A program made the translations under genes and the position numbers. Source: Dactylonectria macrodidyma (Eukaryota; Ascomycota; Sordariomycetes; Hypocreales; Nectriaceae). From it: a stretch of 64,000 bases of DNA. The first letter of the stretch is position 1; every line of letters begins with the position of its first letter. The DNA lies in NCBI GenBank assembly GCA_020744425.1, contig JAGMUV010000026.1:248001-312000 (forward strand), in the 5' to 3' direction. Under the pieces are notes generated by a model. It worked only from the letters and a program-made list of their open reading frames with translations. It had not been told where the DNA came from and ran no database searches. This document shows positions 39,224 to 48,400 of this stretch, piece by piece.

Positions 39224-41587
39224 CTATTTAATATTGCTATCGCTATCACTAAAATCATCTTGCCTTAAGGCGCCTTCCATACTGCTGTTCAATCGAGTCA
39301 TCCGGTCTAGATGTTGGCTAAAGACTTCCATGCAAGACTGCTGTTGCGATACCCAAGGTGTGCCGAGCTCGAGGACCAGATCCTCGCCGTCAGCCTCGTC
39401 AATCTCGTCAGCCTCGCCCTCAATCATATCCTCGTCCGTGATGGCATCATCATCAGCGTCCTCTAGCCTAGAGAAGGCACTTTGATAAGCACGCTGCATC
39501 TTCGTCCCTGCGTCGTATATATCCCCCCCTTGCAGCCGCTGTAGGCCCAGTGCTGTAGTTGATAGTCTCACCTTTGCAGTATCTACTGTAGGAGGCGCTG
39601 TTGATGGTGGAGGCAGCCCGGGCCCGGCAACCCCGGCAGTCTCAGAAGCCTCGGCTTTCTCGGCAGCTAGCACTCGTTCAACGAGAAGGGGATCTCTCCT
39701 CGAGCTTGTGACACCGGCTCTGCGCTCAAGACCAAGGGAACCTTTTGGCCGACCTTTTCCCCTAATAACCTGGGGCTCGAGCGGATAAAAGGAAGGAGAT
39801 TTGTCCAGATGCCATGTCTCTCGCTGCCACCAACAGTGGGGATCAATATCAACTAGCTGCAGCGGCTCCCTATTGTACATCCTCTTCCAGATCGTATGCT
39901 TGCACGGCAGCCCCATTACAACCTTGATACGGCACGGTCCGCAGGGATCAGTAGGTGGTGCCTTCGTGCTGCTGCGATCAAGAGTCTGCTCTTCCTGAAC
40001 GATATTCATTAGCGCAATTGGTGTAATGCTTGTTCGTATAAGGCTATAGGCGAATGTCAACGAGGAAGTCGGCACCTTATTTATCCGTGAAAGCTGCTCT
40101 GCTTTAATGGAGGCATATTGTGCCTTCCAGAAAAGATCTAGCTTCCGGAAGGCAGTCGCTAGGTCCCCCGTACAAGCCGTAATGAACCTCTTCATCGCAG
40201 CATGAAGAGATTCCACAATAGAAGTCGTAAAGTGGCCAAAATGGCGGTGTTCATCGACAAAGCAGGAGACAACTTTCTCCTTCCATTTCAACCACGTTGA
40301 CTTCGCATATCGCACAGCAAGCTCAGGATATTTCCCGGGCCTCTCAAAGGCTTGAAGGCGGTCCTCATACTCCTTGATTGTGGCACTATTAACAAGGATA
40401 TTCCACTCATCTAAGAACTCCTGGAATTGCTTGTCTCGGGCAATTTGCGTGCCGACTTTTGTAGCCTTCTTGAAGAAGCCCTTGCATTTTGCAAGTACAT
40501 TCATATTAACATGCCACCGGCATAGAATATGTGGTGCCGTACGAAGCAAGATATCGCTTTCAAGTGCCTTTATCAATGCCAAATCCCGGTCTGTGATAAT
40601 AATCCGTGGAATGCTAATCTGGTGTTCTACCATTAGCCCTGTGAGACCTTGCAATGCCCATTCAAAGTGTGGTTGTGTCTCTCCATTGAGGAAAGCAGCA
40701 GCAACTGGGAATGCCTTCTTTGTGGGCGTTGTGCCACAAATGTTAAAAAGAGGCATATTGAAGCGGTTGGTCTTGTATGTTGTATCATAAAGATGGATAT
40801 CGGGATGTTGAAGGAGAAGCTGAAGACCATCGCGTGGTACGATCAAGAGGTTCAAAAGACGATTCTGATCGTCCCTTTTTTCGCGATAGATATATTGGTC
40901 ATTGCCTTCAAGCTGGTCAAAAAGCCACTGGATTGGGGTCCGGCCGGCTAGTTCCTCCCGGCGGTGTTGGCGTAGTAGGTTATTAAGATCGTGCCGAGTG
41001 ACAATATTGACATCGCTATCGGGATCAGCGCGCAATTGCGTTAGAATCTGATGCGGTCGTGTACCAGTATTCCAGGCGTTTATAATATCGGCCCTACGCT
41101 TCATGATGCCGTATTTGCGGTATTTTGAATACGTCGCTGGATCGAGGGATTCGTGGTTGTGTTGGTCTGTATTGACGCCCTCGACAGGGCGGACGACCCA
41201 GGGGCCGTCATCGCGCCTTACAGCCGCTAGGCGGAAGGGGCAGCCGGTCATCTGTGTGCTTGTCTTCCGGCGCCGTGATGCATGAGTCGAGCTACGTGCC
41301 TGACTGTTGAATTTGCGGCCTTTGCTGCAGCGATAGATGACCTTACGAGGGTCAGCGGCGTTGGGCTTCTTCTTATCGACGGCGAGGCTCTGGCCCGTAG
41401 CGCGGGCAGCGGCGTGTACGGCTTCATCAGCCTCTCGGAAGGAGGAATATGTCGTCTTGAATAGCGACTCAATCGCGGGCGGCGGCAGCGGTGGCGATGA
41501 TGATGATGGCTTCAATTGATCGAGATGAACTGAAAAGTCGCGGCGGGAGATGTCAATATCAAGTCGCTCGCTCGCAAAACGAGGCAA
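39224..41587 (-). CDS. Second MULE transposase (Hop-like), no ATG at the 5' end
   Basis: The frame encodes 787 aa without a stop. An N-terminal FAR1-like zinc region (VIYRCSKGRKF, MTGCPFRLAAV, QHNHESLD) precedes the MULE core: Asp in HLYDTTYKTNRFNMP, Asp in IIITDRDLALI, LCRWHVNMNVLAKCK and Glu in TTSIVESLHAAM. A SWIM-like CGPCRIKVVMGLPCKH motif follows, then a Pro/Ala-rich linker and an acidic tail (MIEGEADEIDEADGED). The first codon of the natural-looking N-terminus (PRFASERLDID) is preceded by TTG, and no ATG precedes the FAR1 region in frame. Either an ATG mutated, translation starts at TTG, or an upstream exon exists. It is a different MULE family from the one at 1792. A solo LTR sits 18 bp upstream of the first codon. 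Confidence 0.85.
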   Translation of the reverse strand: MPRFASERLDIDISRRDFSVHLDQLKPSSSSPPLPPPAIESLFKTTYSSFREADEAVHAAARATGQSLAVDKKKPNAADPRKVIYRCSKGRKFNSQARSSTHASRRRKTSTQMTGCPFRLAAVRRDDGPWVVRPVEGVNTDQHNHESLDPATYSKYRKYGIMKRRADIINAWNTGTRPHQILTQLRADPDSDVNIVTRHDLNNLLRQHRREELAGRTPIQWLFDQLEGNDQYIYREKRDDQNRLLNLLIVPRDGLQLLLQHPDIHLYDTTYKTNRFNMPLFNICGTTPTKKAFPVAAAFLNGETQPHFEWALQGLTGLMVEHQISIPRIIITDRDLALIKALESDILLRTAPHILCRWHVNMNVLAKCKGFFKKATKVGTQIARDKQFQEFLDEWNILVNSATIKEYEDRLQAFERPGKYPELAVRYAKSTWLKWKEKVVSCFVDEHRHFGHFTTSIVESLHAAMKRFITACTGDLATAFRKLDLFWKAQYASIKAEQLSRINKVPTSSLTFAYSLIRTSITPIALMNIVQEEQTLDRSSTKAPPTDPCGPCRIKVVMGLPCKHTIWKRMYNREPLQLVDIDPHCWWQRETWHLDKSPSFYPLEPQVIRGKGRPKGSLGLERRAGVTSSRRDPLLVERVLAAEKAEASETAGVAGPGLPPPSTAPPTVDTAKVRLSTTALGLQRLQGGDIYDAGTKMQRAYQSAFSRLEDADDDAITDEDMIEGEADEIDEADGEDLVLELGTPWVSQQQSCMEVFSQHLDRMTRLNSSMEGALRQDDFSDSDSNIK

Positions 41588-41605
41588 GAATCACGATCAT
41601 CGTGA

Positions 41606-41758
41606 TGTTGAAATGAGAAGATTCAAGTTGCTTAATTCATCCTAAATGTGCAGAAAGGGAACCACTGTTTATATACAGGCACGGTCTCTTGTGGAACATT
41701 CCACCTTCTTCCACACCTTGCCACCGACTTGGTCGCCTCACACTTGTGATCTCCAACA
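41606..41758 (-). mobile_element. Solo LTR, family 2, with 5-bp target duplication
   Basis: Read on the minus strand it begins TGTTGGAGATC and ends CATTTCAACA, the TG...CA form of an LTR with inverted TGTTG/CAACA ends. CGTGA is duplicated exactly at 41601-41605 and 41759-41763. A TATATAAACAG sequence is the likely promoter element. No internal retrotransposon sequence adjoins it, so the body was lost by LTR-LTR recombination. It lies in the leader of the second MULE gene. Confidence 0.88.
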
Positions 41759-41763
41759 CGTGA

Positions 41764-42271
41764 ACTTGTTCACGATGAGAGTGAACGGCCACCACTAGCA
41801 TCAGGCAGCAGCCTGCTGCCTATGATATCGGCAGATTGAACATAGGTATAAGAGACCGACCTTCGTCGCTCCTTTAGATAGAAAATCAAGACTCTTTCGT
41901 TGCCCGATTCACAGGGGATCTTCTTCCCGATCGTTGTTCAGTCATCCAAACAATCGTGTCGTGCGACAAGATCCCACCTATTTTATATGACACTAGAAGT
42001 CACAGCTTCTGGGGTTCTACATTATAATACGTCACACTCCACCACTCTTATATGGCTTTTGAAGTCACACTGAGTACCGTTGATCTCTCTGGCCTTCGTG
42101 GGGACTATGTGTCAGATACGTCAGAGGTATATGTTGTCACGGGCCAGGGCCCATATCCTTGCGGCTGTGCCGCAAGACGTACTTGGCTCGTGCGCGCCAG
42201 GGATGAGAAATGGTTCCACAGCTCAGGGGCACTTAGGAACTTCTTTCTTTCTTCTTCATCTTTGATGTAAA
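41764..42271. other. Intergenic DNA between two LTRs
   Basis: No convincing gene. GGCAGCAGCCTGCTGCC at 41803-41820 is a near-perfect hairpin. A minus-strand open frame (about 42105-42416) runs from the neighbouring LTR into this region without family resemblance. Confidence 0.4.
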
Positions 42272-42423
42272 TGTTGGAGATCACAAATGTGAGACGACCA
42301 AGTCGGTGGCAAGGTGTGGAACAAGGTGGAACATTCCACGGAGGTGGTGCCTGTACATAAACAGTAGTTCTCCTACTGCATATTTTGAATGAATTAAGAA
42401 ACCTGAATCTTCCCATTTCAACA
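42272..42423 (+). mobile_element. Orphan LTR, family 2, followed by a primer-binding site
   Basis: This matches the solo LTR at 41606-41758 in the opposite orientation (TGTTGGAGATC to CATTTCAACA). It is followed at once by GGTTATGAGCCCGG (42424-42437), the same initiator tRNA-Met half-tRNA site used by the copia element at 33695-39154. It is therefore the 5' LTR of a second copia family. No gag-pol or second LTR follows before the MITE at 42758, so the rest is deleted. Confidence 0.82.
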
Positions 42424-42757
42424 GGTTATGAGCCCGGATAGCCTGGTGGTTTTAAGCGAGGATTGCGTAGACCAAAGGTCGCTAGTTCGATTCACATCGA
42501 CGCCACACTTCTGCTGCCGGAGATAAATCTAAGAAAACTTGCCCCAGGAGGCGCCAGGAGCTAGACAGACCCCGCACGAGCCGCTGGAGAGCTTCAGTAA
42601 GAGCCGCTGAGCCAGAAGCCTATTGAGCCGGCGGGAGTGTTGAATATAAGTCTCAATCGCCTTCTGGGGCGTAACCCCTTTTTGTTTCAACAGTAAATAG
42701 CATCCTGGACTAGATAGCTGGAATACAGTTACTAGAGGCCGTTCACACTTATTAAAA
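42424..42757 (+). other. Copia leader remnant with tRNA-like stretch
   Basis: It begins with the primer-binding site. From 42431, GCCCGGATAGCCTGGTGG and, about 40 bases later, AGTTCGATTCAC resemble the A and B boxes of a tRNA gene at normal spacing. The T stem and acceptor stem do not pair, so this is not a working tRNA. It may be a tRNA-derived fragment. Nothing else is recognised. Confidence 0.35.
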
Positions 42758-43524
42758 GGCAATTGCTAGACCGGCATGAAGAATTGCTACACAGGCATGA
42801 CTCTTACACAGGCATGACTTTTTACGGCTTCTGATTGGCCCATCCTCTTTTGTTAGTGCATGTAGATTCTGCCAACAACTTCCATTGTACCCTTAAGCTT
42901 TTAGCTCTCTGCAATCGCGACTCTCCGCAATTATGACGGCCGAGGCAAGCAAGGAAACTGTTCACCGGCTACCTACTACACCAATTACTCCTTAGTCGCA
43001 TATTAAAGCCACCTAGAATGATCGTTCGCAAAAGATTTGATATTTGACGAGGCCACAGGGCTGCAGGCATGGTGTTTTAGGAACCCCTGCCGAGACGAAC
43101 CCCCAAACACAGGCTGTACCAGGCATCGCCAACAGCCTCATTTTCAAGACATCTGTACTCCAGAGCTGGGAGGACTACTGGAGTACGTGCCAGCAGATAG
43201 AAAACGCAACCTAGTATTCGCTGGCGAAGGAGTGAGATACTTAGCAGTGATGAGGAGGTGCTTCCTTCTATAGTAGTTAGATAATAAAGACATAGCATAG
43301 GCTGTCCTAAATGCGTGTTGGAATTGACCTTGTTCTGTGTAGATAACCAGACTCTGCATTAAGGAAGGCCTGACCTGGCTTTGTTAAGAGAGATAGCTTC
43401 ACCGCCTTTGGGGGATGTACCTGTGGGTCAACGGGAAAAAAGGGCGAATCAAATGCAATAGAAGTCATGCCTGTGTAAGAGTCATGCCTGTGTAGCAATT
43501 CTTCATGCCGGTCTAGCAATTGCC
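42758..43524. mobile_element. MITE with 63-bp perfect TIRs and TATTAAAA duplication
   Basis: 767 bp. The first 63 bases (starting GGCAATTGCTAGACCGGC) are repeated exactly in inverse at 43462-43524. TATTAAAA flanks both sides (42750-42757 and 43525-43532) as an 8-bp target duplication. Each terminal repeat contains ACACAGGCATGACT twice, 17 bp apart, as direct repeats. The interior has no coding capacity that I can support. An 8-bp duplication fits hAT or MULE-like elements. The GGCAATTG end does not match either of the other two MITEs. Identity of the two long ends suggests a young insertion. Confidence 0.9.
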
Positions 43525-44007
43525 TATTAAAAACAAGGACATAGGACTAAGGTAAGGCTAATGCCGGTTAAAGAGAAAATCCCTCCTTTACCGGCCGGTG
43601 TGGGTCCCGGTTCTTTCTAATACCGGCAATTGTTCATTGTCATGGAGGAGATAATACGAACTCAGCATTGTCTTATTTGCCAATGGCCCAGAGGGCAGCT
43701 AGACGAGGCACCCCCATCGGAACCGTGTGATGCGATTTTTCGGCGTAAAATACCCGTGGAGTAGTAACCGGCTAATTTGCCCCCGCAAATTGGGGAATGC
43801 GCTTAATACAGATTCGGGGGGTCGGGCTATCTTGCTACGAGGCCTCGACTTCCAGCTTACAGTTCATGGGGAGTAAAAAAAAAAGACTCTCAGTCGAGCA
43901 CGCCCATTTATCCAAGTCTTTGTCTTCTATACCTAGGGCTATTTTCAGCTTGACATTGTGGTCCTCAGGGCAATATTGCAAACACTTCAACAAGAGCGTC
44001 GACAAGT
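43525..44007. other. Region upstream of the epimerase gene
   Basis: 483 bp, no gene. It begins with the MITE target duplication and contains an A10 run at 43876-43887. A CAGCTTGACATTGTGG-type leader precedes the ATG at 44008. Confidence 0.5.
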
Positions 44008-44913
44008 ATGAGTAAAAGAATTCTCATCACTGGCGGCTCGGGCAAGGCTGGCAGTTATATCATCGAATATCTGTTGGCACAAGGTCATCAGGTCCTGAAC
44101 CTGGATCTGTTACCGCTGTCCGACCATCTGGCTAAAAGGGTTCACACCCTGAGATGCGATCTCACAGATGGCGGCCAGGTCTATAGTGCGCTATCCTCCC
44201 ACTTCAACCTCACTGAACCATTTCAAGAACCCGTCAATGATCCGCCTGATGCAGTTATACATCTTGCTGGGATCGCAAGAAACATGCTGGTTCCCGACAT
44301 TGAGACTTTCCGGGTGAATACTCTTGGAAGCTACAACGTTATCGAGGCGTCATGTCGACTAGGCGTCAAAAAGATCATCCTGGCAAGCAGCGTTTGCGTC
44401 TATGGAGTTACATATGCTGAGGGCGACGTTGACTTCGACTCTTTTCCTGTTGATGAGAGCCTAGATCCCAACCCAATGGACGTCTATGCCTTGTCCAAGA
44501 TTTGTGCTGAGCGAACGGCGAGGAGCTTCGCAACTAGGTTTGGGGTTGACATCTATGCCCTTCGTATCGGGGCGGTTATAGCTCCAGATGAGTACGACAC
44601 GAGGTTCCATCGTTATGTCAACGAAGCGGAGAAGTGGAAGGTCCACGGATGGTCTTACGTGGATGCTCGCGACTTGGGGAAAATGTGTGCCTTGGGGGTC
44701 AAGAAGGATGGGCTAGGGTATCAAGTGTTTAACGCAACAAACGACGAAATCACAAACGATAGGGAAACTGGCGAATTCTTAAAGCAGCAGTGTCCGGAGA
44801 CACCGTTCAGGAGAGCTATGGGAACTCACGAAGCGCCTATGAGTAACGCGAAGATCAAAGAACTCCTAGGCTTTGAACAAGATCATAGCTGGCGGGATTA
44901 CTACCACAGGTAG
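44008..44913 (+). CDS. NAD-dependent epimerase/dehydratase (extended SDR)
   Basis: 301 aa, single exon, ATG 44008. The N-terminal Rossmann motif ILITGGSGKAGSYI binds NAD(P). An Asp after the second beta strand (VLNLDLLP) selects the adenosine ribose. AVIHLAGIARNML, ASSVCVYG and the catalytic YALSK (Tyr-x3-Lys) follow in the usual order. The length is that of sugar-nucleotide epimerase relatives such as UDP-glucose 4-epimerases, but it is short at the C-terminus. The WSYVDARDLGKMCALGV segment is typical of the substrate side. The substrate cannot be told from sequence. There are no stops or introns. It appears to be a host gene between transposons, with no neighbours suggesting a pathway. Confidence 0.85.
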   Translation: MSKRILITGGSGKAGSYIIEYLLAQGHQVLNLDLLPLSDHLAKRVHTLRCDLTDGGQVYSALSSHFNLTEPFQEPVNDPPDAVIHLAGIARNMLVPDIETFRVNTLGSYNVIEASCRLGVKKIILASSVCVYGVTYAEGDVDFDSFPVDESLDPNPMDVYALSKICAERTARSFATRFGVDIYALRIGAVIAPDEYDTRFHRYVNEAEKWKVHGWSYVDARDLGKMCALGVKKDGLGYQVFNATNDEITNDRETGEFLKQQCPETPFRRAMGTHEAPMSNAKIKELLGFEQDHSWRDYYHR

Positions 44914-45448
44914 GAGAAATAAGATAGGATCATTCTAATCGAACAGAGTTGATTTTCCAATGAGCGACATCTTATCTACTGCATTTAATCCTCTATCTTT
45001 TTCTCTCTAGTTATAACTTTTATTACTTATATAACATATATAATAAGAGAGTAAACTAAAAAGCGGATCGAGTGGCATATCGTAAAATACTTCGAACACC
45101 CGTTAAGTTGCCAAGGCAAGGGACTTAACGTCTGAATATCCAGCCCGAAGGGTAAATACCGTATACCTGCTATTAAACTATTCTGAAGGAGCCCCCTAGA
45201 TCCCCCTTTCGACTGCGGCGGTAACCAGCTGTTAAAACCACTACAAACCTGTAGTAAGGGAGTTGACTGATAGCCATAGGAGTCCCTCTACCACTTCCTG
45301 TCAGGCCCAATCAACTATATACCGTATATCGAGTTCCCCTTTCCCTGTAGCTTATAGGAAAACGTCATTTAGTCAATGTACCGTGGTGGATACGGCGGAT
45401 CGGTCAGCTGTTGAGCCTGACGGCGCTGCTGGTCAGTAAGGCGCATCT
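44914..45448. other. Intergenic; likely contains Helitron 2 3' end
   Basis: No gene. GTTAAGT and ACTTAAC form a 7-bp stem at 45104-45131 that encloses TTGCC/GGCAA. This could be the 3' hairpin of the minus-strand Helitron, but the CTRR terminus could not be identified with confidence. Confidence 0.4.
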
Positions 45449-48400
45449 TCATCCCTGCCTTGTAGTTAGCCATAAACGCAGTACGTAGGAAACGCAGGCG
45501 AATAAACCTTCCGTGGGTGTGTGGTTATACAGGCTCTGACGGTCGAAAGGCGCCTCAAGGAGTAAGCCTTGCAGCGAGGTAACTCGTGAGACAGCAACAT
45601 AACTAATACCGGCCTGGAAGTCGCGTGTGGCGAGGTCAGTAACTATCTGATCCTTCGTTAGGCTCTGGCATTTGTGAACAGTGATAGCAAATGCCACGAT
45701 CAGGGGAAACTGCGTGCGAGCGCAGGTCTCGTTGCCCACTAGGAAATCACGCGTAACTGGAAGGATAGGTACGATTTTCCTGCCCTCGTTAGTTGTTAGA
45801 TACGGCGGTCCATCGTAGCTATCGAAATCCACCATAATAACGGCTGGGAGGTCTTCCCATGGGTTGGCGCCTGCATTCCAGGCGATATCGTATACAGTAC
45901 CCTGGGTGCCGTTGACCAGGCCAGCTGGCTGCCATAGATTAGTTGTGAGCATTACCCTGGCGCCCTTAGCAACAGGGAACTTGTTGGATAGATTGCCAGC
46001 GTTGTCGCTTGAGGCCTGCCCCGCGCCGTTGCCCTGATTCTTTGCCTCCACCTGTATTGCCGGGGCGTTGAGGTGTACCATATGCTCGTAATTGTATTCG
46101 TTGACGCGGGCTTTTGTAGAATACACCCGCAAAGCGGCCCTGAATCTGTCAATCTCGCTCTGCGTTAGCTTGGCCTGTACCCGATTGCTAAGGAGGTTCC
46201 AGGACTGTATAGATAACTTAACTTCACGCAGTTCTTGCAAGGCCTGACGGAACCGGGCTTGGTCATCACCAGCCTGGCGCTGTACCGTGGTCAAGAAGAT
46301 GGTGCGGTCAAATAACCGGTAGGCCACCCGCCCTCTCCTTTCCAGCGGAGACAGGCTGGTGCTAGTCGAATACAGCGGCTTTTGCCGGACGGGTGGTAAC
46401 TGGAAGAAATCCCCCACCAGCAAGACGCTCACGCCACCAAAGAACTCGAGGCTACGCTGTGGAAAGGCCTGCCGCAGTCGGGAATCAATCCGCGCCAGCT
46501 GCTCAAGCCCTAGCATGCTCTTTTCATCGATAACGAGGTACTTGACGTGCCGTAGACGGGACTGAAGGGCGGCTGCGTCGGCTGGGGGAAGGTCGGTAAA
46601 AGCACCACGTACTGGGAGACGTAGCAACGAATGTATGGTGCTGCCCTGTATCTGGTTACTCGCAACGCCTGTTGGCGCTACACGGCAAATAGGGCTAGGA
46701 TTCGGTAGGGCAGCCGCCTGAAGATGGGAGGAAAGCACCTTGATAAGGAAGGACTTGCCTGTACCACCACCACCGTCAACGTGGAGAAGGATTTGAGTAG
46801 GATTTTCTGCCTGGAAGTGGCCCATGAAGGTGTCGTACACGAGCCGTTGTTGTGGGTTAAGCTGGTCACGCCAGTGAGGGCCAAGGACCTCCACATCGTT
46901 GGCTATAGGGTGGCTAGCGATAAGGTCTTTCCAGTAGCCGTCTCGAAGTTCCGGATAAGTACCTACATGCCGTGTCCAGTCGTAATTAACGTCGATATCG
47001 CGGCGGCCAAGTAGGTCAAGACCTTCCTGGGTAAGGGGGTTGTCAGGTAAAAGGGCGGCGAGGCGAATCCAGTCTTCGTCATCAAATTCCTCCTCCACAG
47101 GCAGAGCCTCGTATTGATCCTCTTGAGGCTGTAGTCGAGCCTCTTTTGGCCAGCCGTAATGGTCATCACCATGACTGTGGTGTTGCCAACAATGCAAGAA
47201 AGCCTCAGCGTGGGAACTGAAAAGTTGGCCGTCAAATGTCAGAAGCTCATCAACTCGGCGATGTGGGTGGTTCAATGTTAGCTTTACACGGCAGTAATCT
47301 GGCCACTGTTGACCTTCTGGATCGGCATGATAGCGAGGGAAGTAAACTAATACACGAGGCCGGCCGTTAACATTTCCTGGCTGCCATTGCTTCCACTTGG
47401 AAGGGTCCCTAGAGCGGAAATTCCAGTATTTGAGGAAGGAAACGTAGGTTAGGTCCTCTAGGGTTTCTGGGCGTTGACTGTACTTTTCATAGATATTGAA
47501 GGTCTCATCAACCTCATCGCCGTCTATATGTAGGGAGTGGGAATGCCTGTCAGGATGACGGCAGTCAACATATAGGCAGGTTCGTGAGCCCTCCTGCAAC
47601 GGCAGGCCGAGGAGCAAGTGGCAAACCTCCTGCTTTGAGTAATCCCGCTCAGCAACCAGCTGATTTAGGAGCTTTGACGTGAAGGAAATAAGGGGGTTAT
47701 GGTCCTTGACCTGGGGCATCAGAGCTTTCCCAATCTGGGCAAAAGACTCACTTTTCTTTTCCGACTTGGAGCAGTATTTGGCTGCGTAATCGATTACCTG
47801 CTGTAGGCTCGTGCAGGGCGAGACATCTGTATTGGCTAGCCACGCAACGGTAAGCAAGCGGTTGTAGTGGTTAATCTGGCTATCGTTCCGCTCGCCCCTG
47901 AAGTTCCAGTGCTTAGAATGAGGAACCTTGTCTAGGGAAGCTAGGAGGCGCTGCCCGTGAGGAAATCCAAAGCGGCACTCTACCTGCTTGGTATGCTTAT
48001 TGAGCTGCATACAGTAGTTGTTACAGCGGTGGCGTTGCACGCGGTTGACTACCATCGATAGGAACTGAACGGTAAGGGGATACTCCAATAGATTACTGAT
48101 CAGGGGATTCCCTTCCCCAGGCGCCTGTATTCGCTGAGGCTCTGGGTTAACAGCAGATACGTGATATCCCCAGATATGGGCGAATCGCTCCCGGGACTGA
48201 TCATTGTCAGGATCTAAGTCTGGAGGGCTATTTAACCAATAGAGGCCGTGGTGGTGACTGGACCCCCTGCCCTGCCACTCGTAGCGACCCCAAAAGTCCG
48301 TTAGGTTAAACTTCTGCTTCAGGACAATAGTTCTAAACAGCGTATAACGCTTATGGAAGTGGTAAGCGGCGATGTGGGCGTTGTCTCTCAGTAGTTGCCG

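Noticed and set aside
41606..42423. 817-bp DNA transposon with 150-bp inverted repeats
   Set aside because: Each repeat has TG...CA ends, one has its own CGTGA duplication and the other a primer-binding site, so they are two LTRs.
42431..42505. Functional tRNA gene
   Set aside because: A- and B-box-like motifs are present, but T-arm and acceptor stems do not pair.
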